A stretch of 64,000 bases of DNA. Source: Actinomycetes bacterium. Its GTDB lineage: Bacteria > Actinomycetota > Actinomycetes > Propionibacteriales > Nocardioidaceae. This document shows, one piece after another, positions 18,520-27,211 of the stretch. The notes below the pieces were generated by a model. It made no database searches. It was not told the DNA's origin and saw only the letters and a list, made by a program, of their open reading frames with translations. The first letter of the stretch is position 1. The number at the start of each line of letters is the position of its first letter. Where the stretch lies: NCBI GenBank assembly GCA_023460975.1, contig JAEWOG010000026.1, forward strand, positions 16,772 through 80,771, written 5' to 3'. The translations under genes were made by a program, and so were the position numbers.

Positions 18520-19800
18520 TCAGGTCGCCTCCTTCAAGGACTCGCGCACGCCGCTGCCGATCATCGAGAGCGACTTGCCGAACAGGTGAGCGCTCGGGCC
18601 GAGCGAGCCGGCGCATTCATCCAGCAGCGCGGCCGTCAGCAGCCATCGGCCCGAGACTTCGAGCATGTGCAACTGGTGCGGATCGGGCTCTGCGTCGGGT
18701 CGGTGCTTCAGGCACGTGTAGGCGTGCCAAAAATCCTTGACCCACTTGTCTGGCTCACCGACCCACTCGTCCCAGGCACGGTCTACCTTTCGCACTAGGG
18801 CGTACGGAAGGTCCTCGTCCTTGACCTTTTGTGCCCATGCCGCGGTGCGTCGGTTCGCTGCTACCCAAGACTCCATGGCGGTTGCCGTCGACAGCAGTCG
18901 CGATTCAGGTGTCTGGTTCGTAAATAGCGCGTGCCTCACGAGCGGCACTACAGCCCGACGGTGGCGAAGGACGAGCCGAACCCAGTTGGCGACCCCGTCT
19001 AGGCCGCCGACCGCTTCGAGCCCGAGGTAAGGGAACTCGTGCGTGCCCTGATCCGCGGCCTCGGTGGTCATCATGTTGGCCTCCCAGAACCCGCACCACT
19101 GCTTCGGGTCGAGGAGCTGAACCGAGCCTCCGAACGACTTCACCTGGCCGCGATGGGCGATGTTGAGGAGTGCGTGGACGGCGTCCAAGCGGACAATGTG
19201 ATCGCCGATCGGGCGGCGCGTCGCGGACTCCACGGTCACGGTCAGCGGCGTCGCGAACGTTCGACGATCGTGGGGTCCGTCGATCTGCCACCCGGCGCCG
19301 AACCGGAGCGTGAACCCTCCGTCGAGGTCAACGGTGGTGTCCTTGCCGTATCGAAGCTCAGCGGTCCAGCCGACGTACTTCTCACCTTCGACGAGCTGGT
19401 CTTCGTGGTAGATCGGGTTGTCCACCCAGTCGATCAGTCCGTGGTAGGCCATCTGAACCGCTGTCACCGTGTCGTCGTCGACCTCGTCCAGGTCTACATT
19501 CACGAGCAGGCGCTTCGAGCGGTACGTCGCCACGTCGATATGGCCCCTATTGCTTCCGCGCGAGCTGATCGCGACCAGTAGAACGTCGCCAGCTTCGGTG
19601 CGACCCGCCAGAGCGGGGCATTCCACCGGAAAGCCTTTGTCATCGTAGGCGTCCCGATCTGCGATCAGAGTCGCCGCGGCTTGTTCGTCATCGAGCTTGA
19701 TGGATCCGCTGAGCCACCGCGTCGGCGGCGGGTCCACGACGGGGACGAACTCTCCGACCACGCCGTCTCGGATGCGACTCAGTTGGTCAGGGTGACGCAT
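18520..19800 (-). CDS. ApeA-like protein with C-terminal HEPN-type region (candidate defence protein)
   Basis: 426 residues from ATG 19800, which has GGAAGG 9 nt upstream. The N-terminal half is beta-rich with a repeated L-x-G-x(n)-G-x-V-x-L pattern like the ApeA N-terminal domains; the C-terminal half is helical, with GLDGVANWVRLVLRHRRAVVPLVRHALF...ESRLLSTATAMESWV and AWDEWVGEPDKWVKDFWHAYTCLKH. This layout resembles ApeA, an anti-phage HEPN ribonuclease family. The HEPN RxxxxH motif is not convincing: the equivalent position appears to read YTCLKH, keeping His but not Arg. Assignment is by pattern, not search. Neighbours are VapBC and an IS110 element. Confidence 0.45.
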   Translation of the reverse strand: MRHPDQLSRIRDGVVGEFVPVVDPPPTRWLSGSIKLDDEQAAATLIADRDAYDDKGFPVECPALAGRTEAGDVLLVAISSRGSNRGHIDVATYRSKRLLVNVDLDEVDDDTVTAVQMAYHGLIDWVDNPIYHEDQLVEGEKYVGWTAELRYGKDTTVDLDGGFTLRFGAGWQIDGPHDRRTFATPLTVTVESATRRPIGDHIVRLDAVHALLNIAHRGQVKSFGGSVQLLDPKQWCGFWEANMMTTEAADQGTHEFPYLGLEAVGGLDGVANWVRLVLRHRRAVVPLVRHALFTNQTPESRLLSTATAMESWVAANRRTAAWAQKVKDEDLPYALVRKVDRAWDEWVGEPDKWVKDFWHAYTCLKHRPDAEPDPHQLHMLEVSGRWLLTAALLDECAGSLGPSAHLFGKSLSMIGSGVRESLKEAT

Positions 19801-20260
19801 CAGTTTCAGCCTTCCGATCGGCGATTGCTGTTCCCGTTCAACGATGGGTGACCAACTTTGCAGCACCCCACCGACGCGGACCTAGTGGCCAACGTGCATC
19901 GGTCCGCGTGCCATCCGGAGGTGAGACGTCTAGGGCACATGGATCGCGACCGACCAGGACGAGAAGCCACCCTTGACTTCGCGCGACGAGGTGCATCGCG
20001 TCAGTCGCATGGGACACCCGCGTCTATCTGGGCTACTAGAGACTTCCCCGTAGGGCCGGTGTCTGGCCAGACTCGGTCCAGGAGCCCGGTGGGCTTGCTC
20101 TCTTTTGGGCTGCCCACCGGCCTTGCTGGTGTGGCACTCTTTCGGTCTGCGGCCCGCCGGGCTCCGTGACGAGGCGTGGCTCAAGAGGGGACTGCCCTGC
20201 TCGTAGTAGCAATGCCCACCTCGCCGTCCACATCGGCACGAGCACCGGCGGGAGAAGCGC
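19801..20260. other. gene-free stretch between ApeA-like gene and IS110 transposase
   Basis: 460 bp. The left part (19801-20040) shows nothing I can name; the right part contains nested inverted repeats treated below as a candidate bridge RNA of the IS110 element. The left end of the element must lie somewhere in this stretch. Confidence 0.5.
20045..20255 (+). ncRNA. candidate IS110 bridge RNA region
   Basis: IS110-group elements carry a non-coding RNA between their left end and the transposase that guides target and donor choice. This region has such structure: hairpin CCGGTGGGC (20086-20094) / GCCCACCGG (20112-20120) with a 17-nt loop, directly enclosed by GGAGC (20081-20085) / GCTCC (20161-20165), leaving a second large loop 20121-20160. 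Loop contents would be the guide segments. The boundaries and assignment are inferred from position and pairing only. Confidence 0.4.
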
Positions 20261-21457
20261 ATGGAGCAGGTCATCATCGGGGTTGATCCCCACAAACTGT
20301 CCGCGACGATCGAGGTCGTCGACAAGACCGAGAAGGTCCTCGGCTCGGGCCGGTTCACCACCGACAAGGCGGGCTACGCCGCAATGCGCAAGTACGCCAA
20401 GACCTGGCCGCACCGGGTCTGGGCCGTCGAAGGCGCCAACGGCGTGGGCCGCCCCCTCGCGCAGCGCCTCTTGGAAGCAGGCGAGCAGGTCGTCGACGTG
20501 CCCGCCAAGCTGGCCGCCCGGGTGCGGATCTTCAACACTGGCCACAACCGCAAGACCGACGCCCTCGACGCCCACTCGATCGCAGTGGTGGCCGTGCGCA
20601 CCCCGGGCCTGCGCGTGCTGCAGATTGATGGCGAACTCGAGGCGTTGCGGATGCTCACCGATCGACGCGAGGCCCTGACCCGCCGGCGCGTGCAGACGGT
20701 CTGCCGCCTCCAGGCCCTCCTGGCTGAAATCCTGCCGGGCCAGGTCAAGCGCGACATCACGCCGATGCAGGCCAAGCGGATGCTGGCCACCGTGAGACCG
20801 CGTGACGTCGCCGGCAAGACCCGTCGACGAATCGCTGCGGAGGAACTCGCGGAGCTGACCGCGGTCGACGCGAAGATCAAACGCGCGACGGCGGAACTGA
20901 AGGCCATGGTCCTGGCCCGTGAGTCGCGGTTGATGGACATTCCCGGTGTCGGCGCTGTGGTCGCTGCACGGATCCTCGCCGATGTGGGTGACGTGACCCG
21001 GTTCGCTGACCGCAACCGCTTCGCGTCGTGGACTGGCACCGCGCCGCTGGACGCGTCCTCAGGCGAGCAGAACCGCCACCGGCTCTCGCGCGCCGGAAAT
21101 CGGCGGGTGAATCACATGATCCACATTGCCGCGGTCACCCAGCTACGCCACGACGCCACGGGCCGTGAGTACTACCAACGCAAGCGCGCCCACGGGAAGA
21201 AGTCGAAGGAAGCGCTGAGGTGTCTTAAACGACGGATCTCCGACGTCATCTACCGCCAGCTCGTCGCCGATGCCCAGCGTGCTGGCGCGAGCCCGGGAGG
21301 GCAAGGCGGGGCGTCTCAAGCATCCAGCGCGGCCGACCTTCCCCCGCACATCGGCACTTCGGATCAGCCACTCCCGGACCCGCGATCTCGACGCTACGCC
21401 GCAGGCCCACCGCCACGGAAGAGCCACCCTTCAGGCCAGCTCCAGAACGCTGGTTAA
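20261..21457 (+). CDS. IS110-family transposase (DEDD recombinase)
   Basis: 398 residues. The N-terminal RuvC-like domain has the DEDD tetrad Asp9 (GVDPHK), Glu57 (WAVEGANG), Asp100 and Asp103 (KTDALDA). The C-terminal Tnp20 domain includes DIPGVGAVVAARILADVGDVTRFADRNRFASWTGTAPLDASSGEQNRHRLSRAGNRRVNHMIHIAA, containing the serine used in recombination. The family core seems to end near KEALRCLKRRISDVIYRQLVADAQ; the last 55 or so residues (GASPGGQGGASQASS...) are low-complexity and may be read-through past the natural end or element boundary. Both catalytic regions look intact, so it may be active. Confidence 0.92.
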   Translation: MEQVIIGVDPHKLSATIEVVDKTEKVLGSGRFTTDKAGYAAMRKYAKTWPHRVWAVEGANGVGRPLAQRLLEAGEQVVDVPAKLAARVRIFNTGHNRKTDALDAHSIAVVAVRTPGLRVLQIDGELEALRMLTDRREALTRRRVQTVCRLQALLAEILPGQVKRDITPMQAKRMLATVRPRDVAGKTRRRIAAEELAELTAVDAKIKRATAELKAMVLARESRLMDIPGVGAVVAARILADVGDVTRFADRNRFASWTGTAPLDASSGEQNRHRLSRAGNRRVNHMIHIAAVTQLRHDATGREYYQRKRAHGKKSKEALRCLKRRISDVIYRQLVADAQRAGASPGGQGGASQASSAADLPPHIGTSDQPLPDPRSRRYAAGPPPRKSHPSGQLQNAG

Positions 21458-21563
21458 CAGAGGGGAGCCGAAAGGCCGCACCCACCCCCGGTCCAGACCA
21501 TCCCCGGGGACTGTCACACCCCACGGATTGACTGGTCTCAGGTCAACCACTCGGGGAGGGATC

Positions 21564-22865
21564 ATGAGCACACAGCCAGCTGTGCATCCCGTGACGCGCC
21601 TGGTGGCCGAGGTGACCGCGGCGCTGGAAGCCGCCCGCGACGCTGACCCCACCCAACTCTCCGCCCAAGCCCACCGCGAGGCATTGATCGAGCTCACCCG
21701 ACTCACCGGACGACTCGAAGCCGTCCGCCTGGGCGTGATCGACGCAGCCGCCGGCCCACACGGGATCGCGCAGACCGACGGCGCCCGCTCCCCCGCCGCC
21801 TGGCTCGCACCACGCACCCGCACCGGATACGCCCCAGCCCGACGAGCCGAAGCCCTCGCGGACGCCCTCAACACCCGCTGGCACACGGTGGCCGCCGCAC
21901 TCGCCGCCGGCGACGTACGCCTCGAGCAGGCCCACACCATCGTCAAGGCCCTCGACGCGCTCCCCGCCGATGAGGTCCCCGCCCACATCCTCGCCAAGGC
22001 CGAGCAGCACCTCATCGACCTCGCTGCCATCCACGACCCCCGCGCGCTCGAGACCCTCGGCGCCAAGATCCTCGAGATCGTCGCCCCCGACACCTACGAC
22101 GACCTCGAGCGCACAGCCCTCGAAGACGCCCAGCAGCGCGCCAACCGCGCCACCCGCCTCACCTTCCACCGCCGCGGCGACGGAGCCACCGACATCAAGG
22201 CCCGCATCCCCGACGGCGTCGCATCCCGCCTCAAGACTCTCCTCGACGCCTGGACCTCACCCCGACACATCGCCGCTCGCGGCAGCGACAGCGAGCGCGA
22301 CACCAGCCAGGGCATCGATCCCGCGACCGGCCTGCGCCTGCCCCACGAGCGACTCCTCGGCCACGCCTTCTGCTCACTCCTGGAGTCCGTCGACCCCACC
22401 CGCCTGCCCAGCCACGGCGGCGCGGCCACCAAGATCGTCATCACCGTCAGCCTCGACACCCTGCGCACCGGCCTCGGCCTCGCGACACTGGCCACCAGCG
22501 GGGCAGACGACCTCAAACTCCCCGCCTCCGAAGTGCGCAGGCTCGCCTGTCAATCAGACCTCATCCCCGCCGTGCTCGGCAGCAAGAGCGAAGTCCTCGA
22601 CCTCGGCCGCACCAGCCGCCTGTTCACCGCCGCCCAACGCCACGCCAAGATGACCACCGCCACCACCTGCGCAGGCGAGGGCTGCACCATCCCCGCGACC
22701 TGGTGCGAAGCCCACCACGCCCGCACCCCATGGGCGGCCGGCGGCACCACCGACCTCGACGACCTCGAGTTCCTCTGCTCGTGGCACCACCAACGCATCC
22801 ACGACCCGACCTACGCCACCAGCCGCATGCCCAACGGCGACATCAGATTCGCGAGGCGACGGTGA
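21564..22865 (+). CDS. 13E12-type DUF222/HNH-domain protein
   Basis: 433 residues from ATG 21564, with GGGGAGGG just upstream; the frame is open much further upstream but without homology. Residues about 20-330 are the DUF222 region seen in the mycobacterial 13E12 repeat family; about 370-425 form an HNH-like domain: CAGEGCTIPATWCEAHHARTPWAAGGTTDLDDLEFLCSWHHQRIH. The zinc-type Cys pairs and the catalytic His are kept, but the central Asn of HNH is Asp in DLDD. Such genes are multicopy and their cellular role is not established. The location next to an IS110 element fits a mobile or repeat-prone region. Confidence 0.85.
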   Translation: MSTQPAVHPVTRLVAEVTAALEAARDADPTQLSAQAHREALIELTRLTGRLEAVRLGVIDAAAGPHGIAQTDGARSPAAWLAPRTRTGYAPARRAEALADALNTRWHTVAAALAAGDVRLEQAHTIVKALDALPADEVPAHILAKAEQHLIDLAAIHDPRALETLGAKILEIVAPDTYDDLERTALEDAQQRANRATRLTFHRRGDGATDIKARIPDGVASRLKTLLDAWTSPRHIAARGSDSERDTSQGIDPATGLRLPHERLLGHAFCSLLESVDPTRLPSHGGAATKIVITVSLDTLRTGLGLATLATSGADDLKLPASEVRRLACQSDLIPAVLGSKSEVLDLGRTSRLFTAAQRHAKMTTATTCAGEGCTIPATWCEAHHARTPWAAGGTTDLDDLEFLCSWHHQRIHDPTYATSRMPNGDIRFARRR

Positions 22866-22906
22866 GCCGCGCACACCGCTCCCCTGCCCAGCTCGTGGCC
22901 CTCAGG

Positions 22907-24283
22907 TCAGAGCCGCTCAGCCACGCGCCGAGCGGCGATCTGGAGGATCTCCCAGGCAGTGGCGAACGGCGGAGCGTACGACAGATCCATCCACGCCAGG
23001 TCGTCCACGCTGCCGCCGAAGTGGAGCACGGCGGCGGCCGCGTCCACCCGCTTGGCCGCGCCCTGCCCACCGACCACCTGCACCCCCAGCAGACGCCGGG
23101 AGCCCCGCTCAGCGACCACCTTGATCGCGATCGGCGCCGCCTCCGGCATGTAGCCCGACGCGGTCGTACCGCGGGTGAGGAGTCCGACCGCGTCCAGGCC
23201 AAGGCGCTCAACCTCGCCCTCGCCGAGGCCCGTGTGCCCCACCTCGCACCCCTCGAACCGAGTGATCGCAGTGCCCAACGCCCCGGGGAACGACCACCGG
23301 GCGCGCTCACCGCCCACGACGACCGCCTCACCCAGCGCCCGCCCCTGCTTGTTGGCGTGCGTACCCAACGGGAGATAGGCCCAGTCCCGCGTCACCAGGT
23401 CGCGGACCTCCGCACAGTCGCCCGCAGCCCACAGCCGCCCGTGCACGTGCCCGTGCCCATCAGCACGCAACCCACCAGAGCGGCCCACGCACTCGGCAGG
23501 CAGCTGGTCGCGCAGCATCCCCGTGTTGGGCCTCAGCCCGGTGGCCACCACGACCGCCTGCGCCGGCACCTTCTCCCCCGCAAGCACCACCGCAGCGACC
23601 CGCCCATCGACGACCTCGAGGCGATCGACGTCGGTGCCCGTGCGCACCACGACGCCCGCCGAACGGATCGCCTCCGTCAGGTCCTTCCCCAGCTCCGGGT
23701 CCAGCCCGCGCAGCACCCGCGAGCGGGCCACCAGCGTGACCCGATGCCCCCGCCGTTGCGCCGCCTCGGCCATCTCCACGCCGATGTAGCCCGCGCCCAC
23801 GACCACCACGTCTGCAGGCTCGGAAACCGCCAGCAGGTCCAGCCACGCCTCCCCCTCGGCGAGGTCGTTGAGCGGCAGCACACCACCGGGCACCACGCCC
23901 CCGACCCGCGTCCATTCCGGCATCACCGGAGTGGCCCCGGTGGCCCACACCAACTCGTCGAACTCGTACGTCTCCACGCCCTCAGGCGTACGCGCCTCCA
24001 GCCGCCCACCCGCGAGGTCCACCGCGACGGCCTCCGTCGACGTACGCAGGTCGATGCCTGCCTCGCGATGCTGCTCGGCAGTGCGAGCGATCAACTCCGA
24101 CTTCGACGCCACGTCACCGGCAATCCAGTACGGCATCCCGCACGCGGAGTACGACGTGTGCTCCGTACGTTCAAGCACCGTCACGGCAACGTCCTCGCCG
24201 CGCTCGGCCGCCGTCCGCAGCGCCTGGTTGGCTGCGCTCATCCCAGCGGCATCGCCGCCGACGACCAGGATGCGGCGGCTCAT
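22907..24283 (-). CDS. FAD-dependent CoA-disulfide-reductase-like oxidoreductase
   Basis: 458 residues. FAD-binding start RILVVGGDAAGMSAANQA, then SYSACGMPYW with Cys48, the single redox cysteine used by CoA-disulfide reductases and NADH oxidases of this group. The second nucleotide motif VVVVGAGYIGVEMAEAAQRRG is near residues 150-170, and WAAGDCAE the second FAD motif. The C-terminal dimerisation domain is present (LGVQVVGGQGAAKRVDAAAAVLHFGGSVDDLAWMDLSYAPPFATAWE). It likely reduces CoA disulfide, persulfide or O2 with NAD(P)H; which one cannot be told. The ATG at 24283 overlaps the methyltransferase stop (ATGA), so it is the third gene of the truA operon. Confidence 0.86.
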   Translation of the reverse strand: MSRRILVVGGDAAGMSAANQALRTAAERGEDVAVTVLERTEHTSYSACGMPYWIAGDVASKSELIARTAEQHREAGIDLRTSTEAVAVDLAGGRLEARTPEGVETYEFDELVWATGATPVMPEWTRVGGVVPGGVLPLNDLAEGEAWLDLLAVSEPADVVVVGAGYIGVEMAEAAQRRGHRVTLVARSRVLRGLDPELGKDLTEAIRSAGVVVRTGTDVDRLEVVDGRVAAVVLAGEKVPAQAVVVATGLRPNTGMLRDQLPAECVGRSGGLRADGHGHVHGRLWAAGDCAEVRDLVTRDWAYLPLGTHANKQGRALGEAVVVGGERARWSFPGALGTAITRFEGCEVGHTGLGEGEVERLGLDAVGLLTRGTTASGYMPEAAPIAIKVVAERGSRRLLGVQVVGGQGAAKRVDAAAAVLHFGGSVDDLAWMDLSYAPPFATAWEILQIAARRVAERL

Positions 24284-24885
24284 GCGGACTCGGCCCGCCG
24301 CACCTCGAGCACCCGGAACCCCTTCGCGCTCCCGACGCGCGTCGTCGGCCATCCCTGCTCGGTCAACCAACGCTGCAGCGAGTCCCCGCCGAGGTTCTTG
24401 CCCACGACCAGCACCGCGCGCCCACCGGGGTTCAGCCGCGGCAGCCACGTCAGGAGCAGTTCGTGAAGGGCTTCCTTGCCGATCCGGATCGGTGGATTCG
24501 ACCAGATCTCGTCAAAGGTCAGGTTCGTCGGGACCGCGTCGGGCAGACACGCCACAAAGCGGCTGTCGACGCCGAGCGAGCGCGCGTTCTCGTTCGCGAG
24601 CAGGATCGCGCGCTCATTGACCTCGACCCCGATGACCGACGCCAACGGGACGGCGCGCGCGATGGCCAGGCCGATCACCCCGTACCCCGTCCCGAGATCA
24701 AGGAAGTTGCCCTGCACCGGAGGCGACGTCTCCTTGAACAGCACCGCCGTCCCGATGTCGAGGTGCCCCTTGCTGTACACGCCGGACCCCGACACCAGCG
24801 GCAGCTCGTGCCCCCAGACCTCGGCGGTGAAGGACTCGCGCTTGAACGCGACCGTGGGGTCGGCGGAGAAGTAGTGCTCATCCAT
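24280..24885 (-). CDS. RsmC/RlmG-like class I methyltransferase
   Basis: 201 residues forming one methyltransferase-small (MTS) domain. SAM-binding FLDLGTGYGVIGLAIA is near residues 62-77, the acidic end of strand 2 is in GVEVNERA, and the N6/N2-methylation motif NPP is in DEIWSNPPIRIGKEALHELL. Proteins of this size act on guanine in rRNA (RsmC, RlmG) or similar substrates. It overlaps truA by 8 nt at its start and the oxidoreductase by 4 nt at its end, so the operon is tight; together with TruA the context favours RNA modification. Confidence 0.85.
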   Translation of the reverse strand: MDEHYFSADPTVAFKRESFTAEVWGHELPLVSGSGVYSKGHLDIGTAVLFKETSPPVQGNFLDLGTGYGVIGLAIARAVPLASVIGVEVNERAILLANENARSLGVDSRFVACLPDAVPTNLTFDEIWSNPPIRIGKEALHELLLTWLPRLNPGGRAVLVVGKNLGGDSLQRWLTEQGWPTTRVGSAKGFRVLEVRRAESA

Positions 24886-25720
24886 GCAGGGGCTCCCTGG
24901 TTGCTCGGGCTCGTACGGCCTGTGCGGCGAGCTCGGCTCCCTCGGGGTAGCCGACCTCCTCCAGCGTCAGGCCGTGGGCGTGGACGACGGTGACCCCTGC
25001 GCTGCGGGTCCGTCGGGTCAGGACATCAGCGGCCCACTCGGGTGGCTGTCGGTGCTCGCCGATCGCGATCAGGCAGCCGACCAGCGCGCGCACCATGTTG
25101 TGGCAGAAGGCGTCCGCGACGACCGTGCCCACCGCGAGCCCGCGCACGTCGCGCTCCCAGCGCAAGGCCGTGAGGGTCCGTACGGTCGTGGCGCCCTCGC
25201 GCTTCTTGCAGAACGAGGCGAAGTCCTGCAGGCCCAGCAGCGGCTCGCTCGCCGCGTTCATGGCGTCGAGGTCCAGCGGGCGGGGCCAGTGCAGGACGTG
25301 GTGGCGAGTGAGGGGGTCGTACAACCCGGGCGCATCCGCAACCCGGTACGCGTAGCGCCGCCAGGTCGCCGAGAACCGCGCATCGAACCCAGCGGGCGCC
25401 TGGGTGACGGCGTGGATGCGCAGGTCAGGCGGCAGAATCCCGTTGAGGCGCCGGCACAGCGCCTCCAACGGCGGGTCCGTGGACCGTCCAGCACTCGCGG
25501 TGAGGACCTCGGGATCCACGTCGAGGTGCGCGACCTGCCCCCGGGCGTGAACCCCGGTGTCCGTACGCCCAGCCACGACCACGCGCACCGATTCGATCCG
25601 CAACGCCGTCGCCAGCGCGGCCTCGAGGGTGCCCTGCACGGTGCGCAACGCGGGCTGGGTGGCCCAGCCCTTGAAGTCGGTGCCGTCGTAGGCGAGGTCG
25701 ATCCGGATACGCACCGGCAC
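24878..25720 (-). CDS. truA: tRNA pseudouridine synthase A
   Basis: Isomerises uridines 38-40 of the tRNA anticodon arm. The 280 residues have the N-terminal IDLAYDGTDFKGWATQP, the active-site loop AGRTDTGVHARGQVAH with catalytic Asp54, and FSATWRRYAYRV and FCHNMVRALVG further on. It is normally directly behind rplQ in actinobacteria; here 4.1 kb of unrelated genes separate them. It leads an operon with the methyltransferase and oxidoreductase genes. Confidence 0.95.
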   Translation of the reverse strand: MPVRIRIDLAYDGTDFKGWATQPALRTVQGTLEAALATALRIESVRVVVAGRTDTGVHARGQVAHLDVDPEVLTASAGRSTDPPLEALCRRLNGILPPDLRIHAVTQAPAGFDARFSATWRRYAYRVADAPGLYDPLTRHHVLHWPRPLDLDAMNAASEPLLGLQDFASFCKKREGATTVRTLTALRWERDVRGLAVGTVVADAFCHNMVRALVGCLIAIGEHRQPPEWAADVLTRRTRSAGVTVVHAHGLTLEEVGYPEGAELAAQAVRARATREPLHG

Positions 25721-25781
25721 AGTCTCTCAGGCCGACCCGCTCTCACTCCCCGTCAGGCTCGCGGCGTCCCACCGCACCCAC

Positions 25782-27116
25782 TCACGCATGCTCCTCCACG
25801 AGCCGTCCCTTGATCAGCTTCCCGGTGGCGGAGCGGGGCAACTCGTCGGTGAACTCGAGCGTGCGAGGGATCTTGAAGTGCGCGATCCTGCCCTCGAGCG
25901 AGGCCAGGATGTCGACGGCCAACTCCGCGGAGGGTTCGACGTCGTCGACGGGTTGCACCACAGCCTTGACGGCCTGGCCCATCTCCTCGTCGGGGACCCC
26001 GATCACGGCGACGTCGAGGATCGCGGGGTGCATCGTGAGGGCGTTCTCGATCTCCTGGGGATAGATGTTCACCCCTCCGGAGATGATCATGAACGACTCG
26101 CGGTCGGTCAGGTAGAGGTAGCCGTCCTCATCCACCCGCCCCACGTCACCCGTCGTGGTCCAGGTCGGGTGCTCGGGGTGCGTCGCGGCGCTCGTCTTGC
26201 CGGGATCGTTGTGGTACTCGAACGGCCTCTCGTCGCGCTCGAAATAGACCCGGCCGACCTCACCGACCTCGACCTCGCGACCGTCCTTGCCGGAGATGTG
26301 GACGACACCCAACATCGCCCGCCCGACCGTGCCCGGGTGAGCCAGCCACTCCTCGGAGCCGACCAGCGTGACGCCGTTGGCCTCGGTGGAGGCGTAGTAC
26401 TCGAACAGCACCGGGCCCCACCACTCGATCATCTGCTGCTTCACCTCCACCGGGCACGGCGCCGCGGCGTGGATGGCGACCTTCATCGAGGAGGTGTCGT
26501 ACGACTCGCGCACCTGCTGTGGCAGTTTGAGCATGCGAACGAACATCGTGGGCACCCACTGGCTGTGCGTGGCCCCGTACGTGGCGATGTCGGCCAGTGC
26601 CTGCTCGGCTTCGAAGCGCGGCGCGATCAGCAGGGTTCCCCCGTTGGCGTGCACCATCGCGGAGTAGCGCAGGGGCGCCGCGTGGTACTGCGGCGCCGGC
26701 GAGTAGTAGACCGTCTCGGGGGTGAAGGAGAAGACCATCCCGAAGACCTCGGTCATCAGGTCGGAGCCCGGCTCACCCAGCTGCATGCCGTTGAGCGGGG
26801 CCTTGATGCCCTTGGGGCGTCCCGTGGTGCCCGAGGAGTAGAGCATGTCCCCGCCGCGGGGCTGATCGCCCAACGGAGCATCCGAGGTCTCCTCCAGGAT
26901 GTCGCTCCACGCCCGTACGCCCGCGGCGCCGGCGGGCGCCTCGCCGTCGATCAGGACGATCTCGCTGATGCTGTTCACCCGGTCACGCACTGCCAGCGCG
27001 GCCCCGAGGTGGGCGCTGGAGACGAACAGCACCGAGGCCTCGCAGTCGGCGAGGATGTAGGCGATCTCGTCCTCGGTGAGGTGGTGGTTCACTCCCGTGG
27101 CGTAGAAACCTGGTGC
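25782..27116 (-). pseudogene. AMP-dependent acyl-CoA synthetase lacking its N-terminus
   Basis: About 445 residues of the ANL superfamily remain: P-loop YSSGTTGRPKG, aromatic/adenine block YYASTEANGVTLVGSEEW, TGDVGRVDEDGYLYLTDR with the ribose-binding Asp, and PRSATGKLIKGRL with the catalytic Lys. Homology starts in mid-domain at APGFYATGVNHHLTEDEIAYIL, codon 27114-27116; about 75-80 N-terminal residues are absent. Beyond this the frame runs through the ArsR operators to a TTG at 27158 with no SD and no homology. The catalytic C-terminal part is undamaged, so loss is recent or a shortened product persists, but I judge it a 5'-truncated pseudogene. Confidence 0.7.
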
Positions 27117-27138
27117 GAGGAGGCTACCGAACCCTTTC

Positions 27139-27155
27139 TTCAACCAAAAGGTTGA
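27139..27155. promoter_or_regulatory. upstream operator-like palindrome for the ArsR gene
   Basis: TTCAACCAAAAGGTTGA, with CAACC-4-GGTTG arms. It closely matches a second site 49 bp downstream, and both lie between the truncated synthetase and the ArsR gene, as expected for autoregulation. Confidence 0.55.
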
Positions 27156-27187
27156 CAACGAGGCTGACCGGGGGCACGCTCGTTGTA

Positions 27188-27204
27188 TTCAACCAATCAG
27201 TTGA
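27188..27204. promoter_or_regulatory. proximal operator-like palindrome for the ArsR gene
   Basis: TTCAACCAATCAGTTGA, ending 7 bp before the ArsR ATG and overlapping the space where RNA polymerase or the ribosome would bind. Thirteen of 17 positions match the upstream site. Confidence 0.55.
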
Positions 27205-27211
27205 GGACGAG

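Larger units (their letters stand above)
20041..21457 (+). mobile_element. IS110-family insertion sequence (ends approximate)
   Basis: Defined by the DEDD transposase and its structured upstream region. IS110 elements usually lack clear terminal inverted repeats and target duplications, and I could not fix either end. Only the transposase limits are firm. Confidence 0.6.

Noticed and set aside
20231..21360. CACATCGGCAC words on both sides of the IS110 transposase as attachment or terminal repeats
   Set aside because: Only 11 bp, lying inside the leader and inside the transposase frame, and IS110 elements seldom have such repeats; not enough to fix ends.
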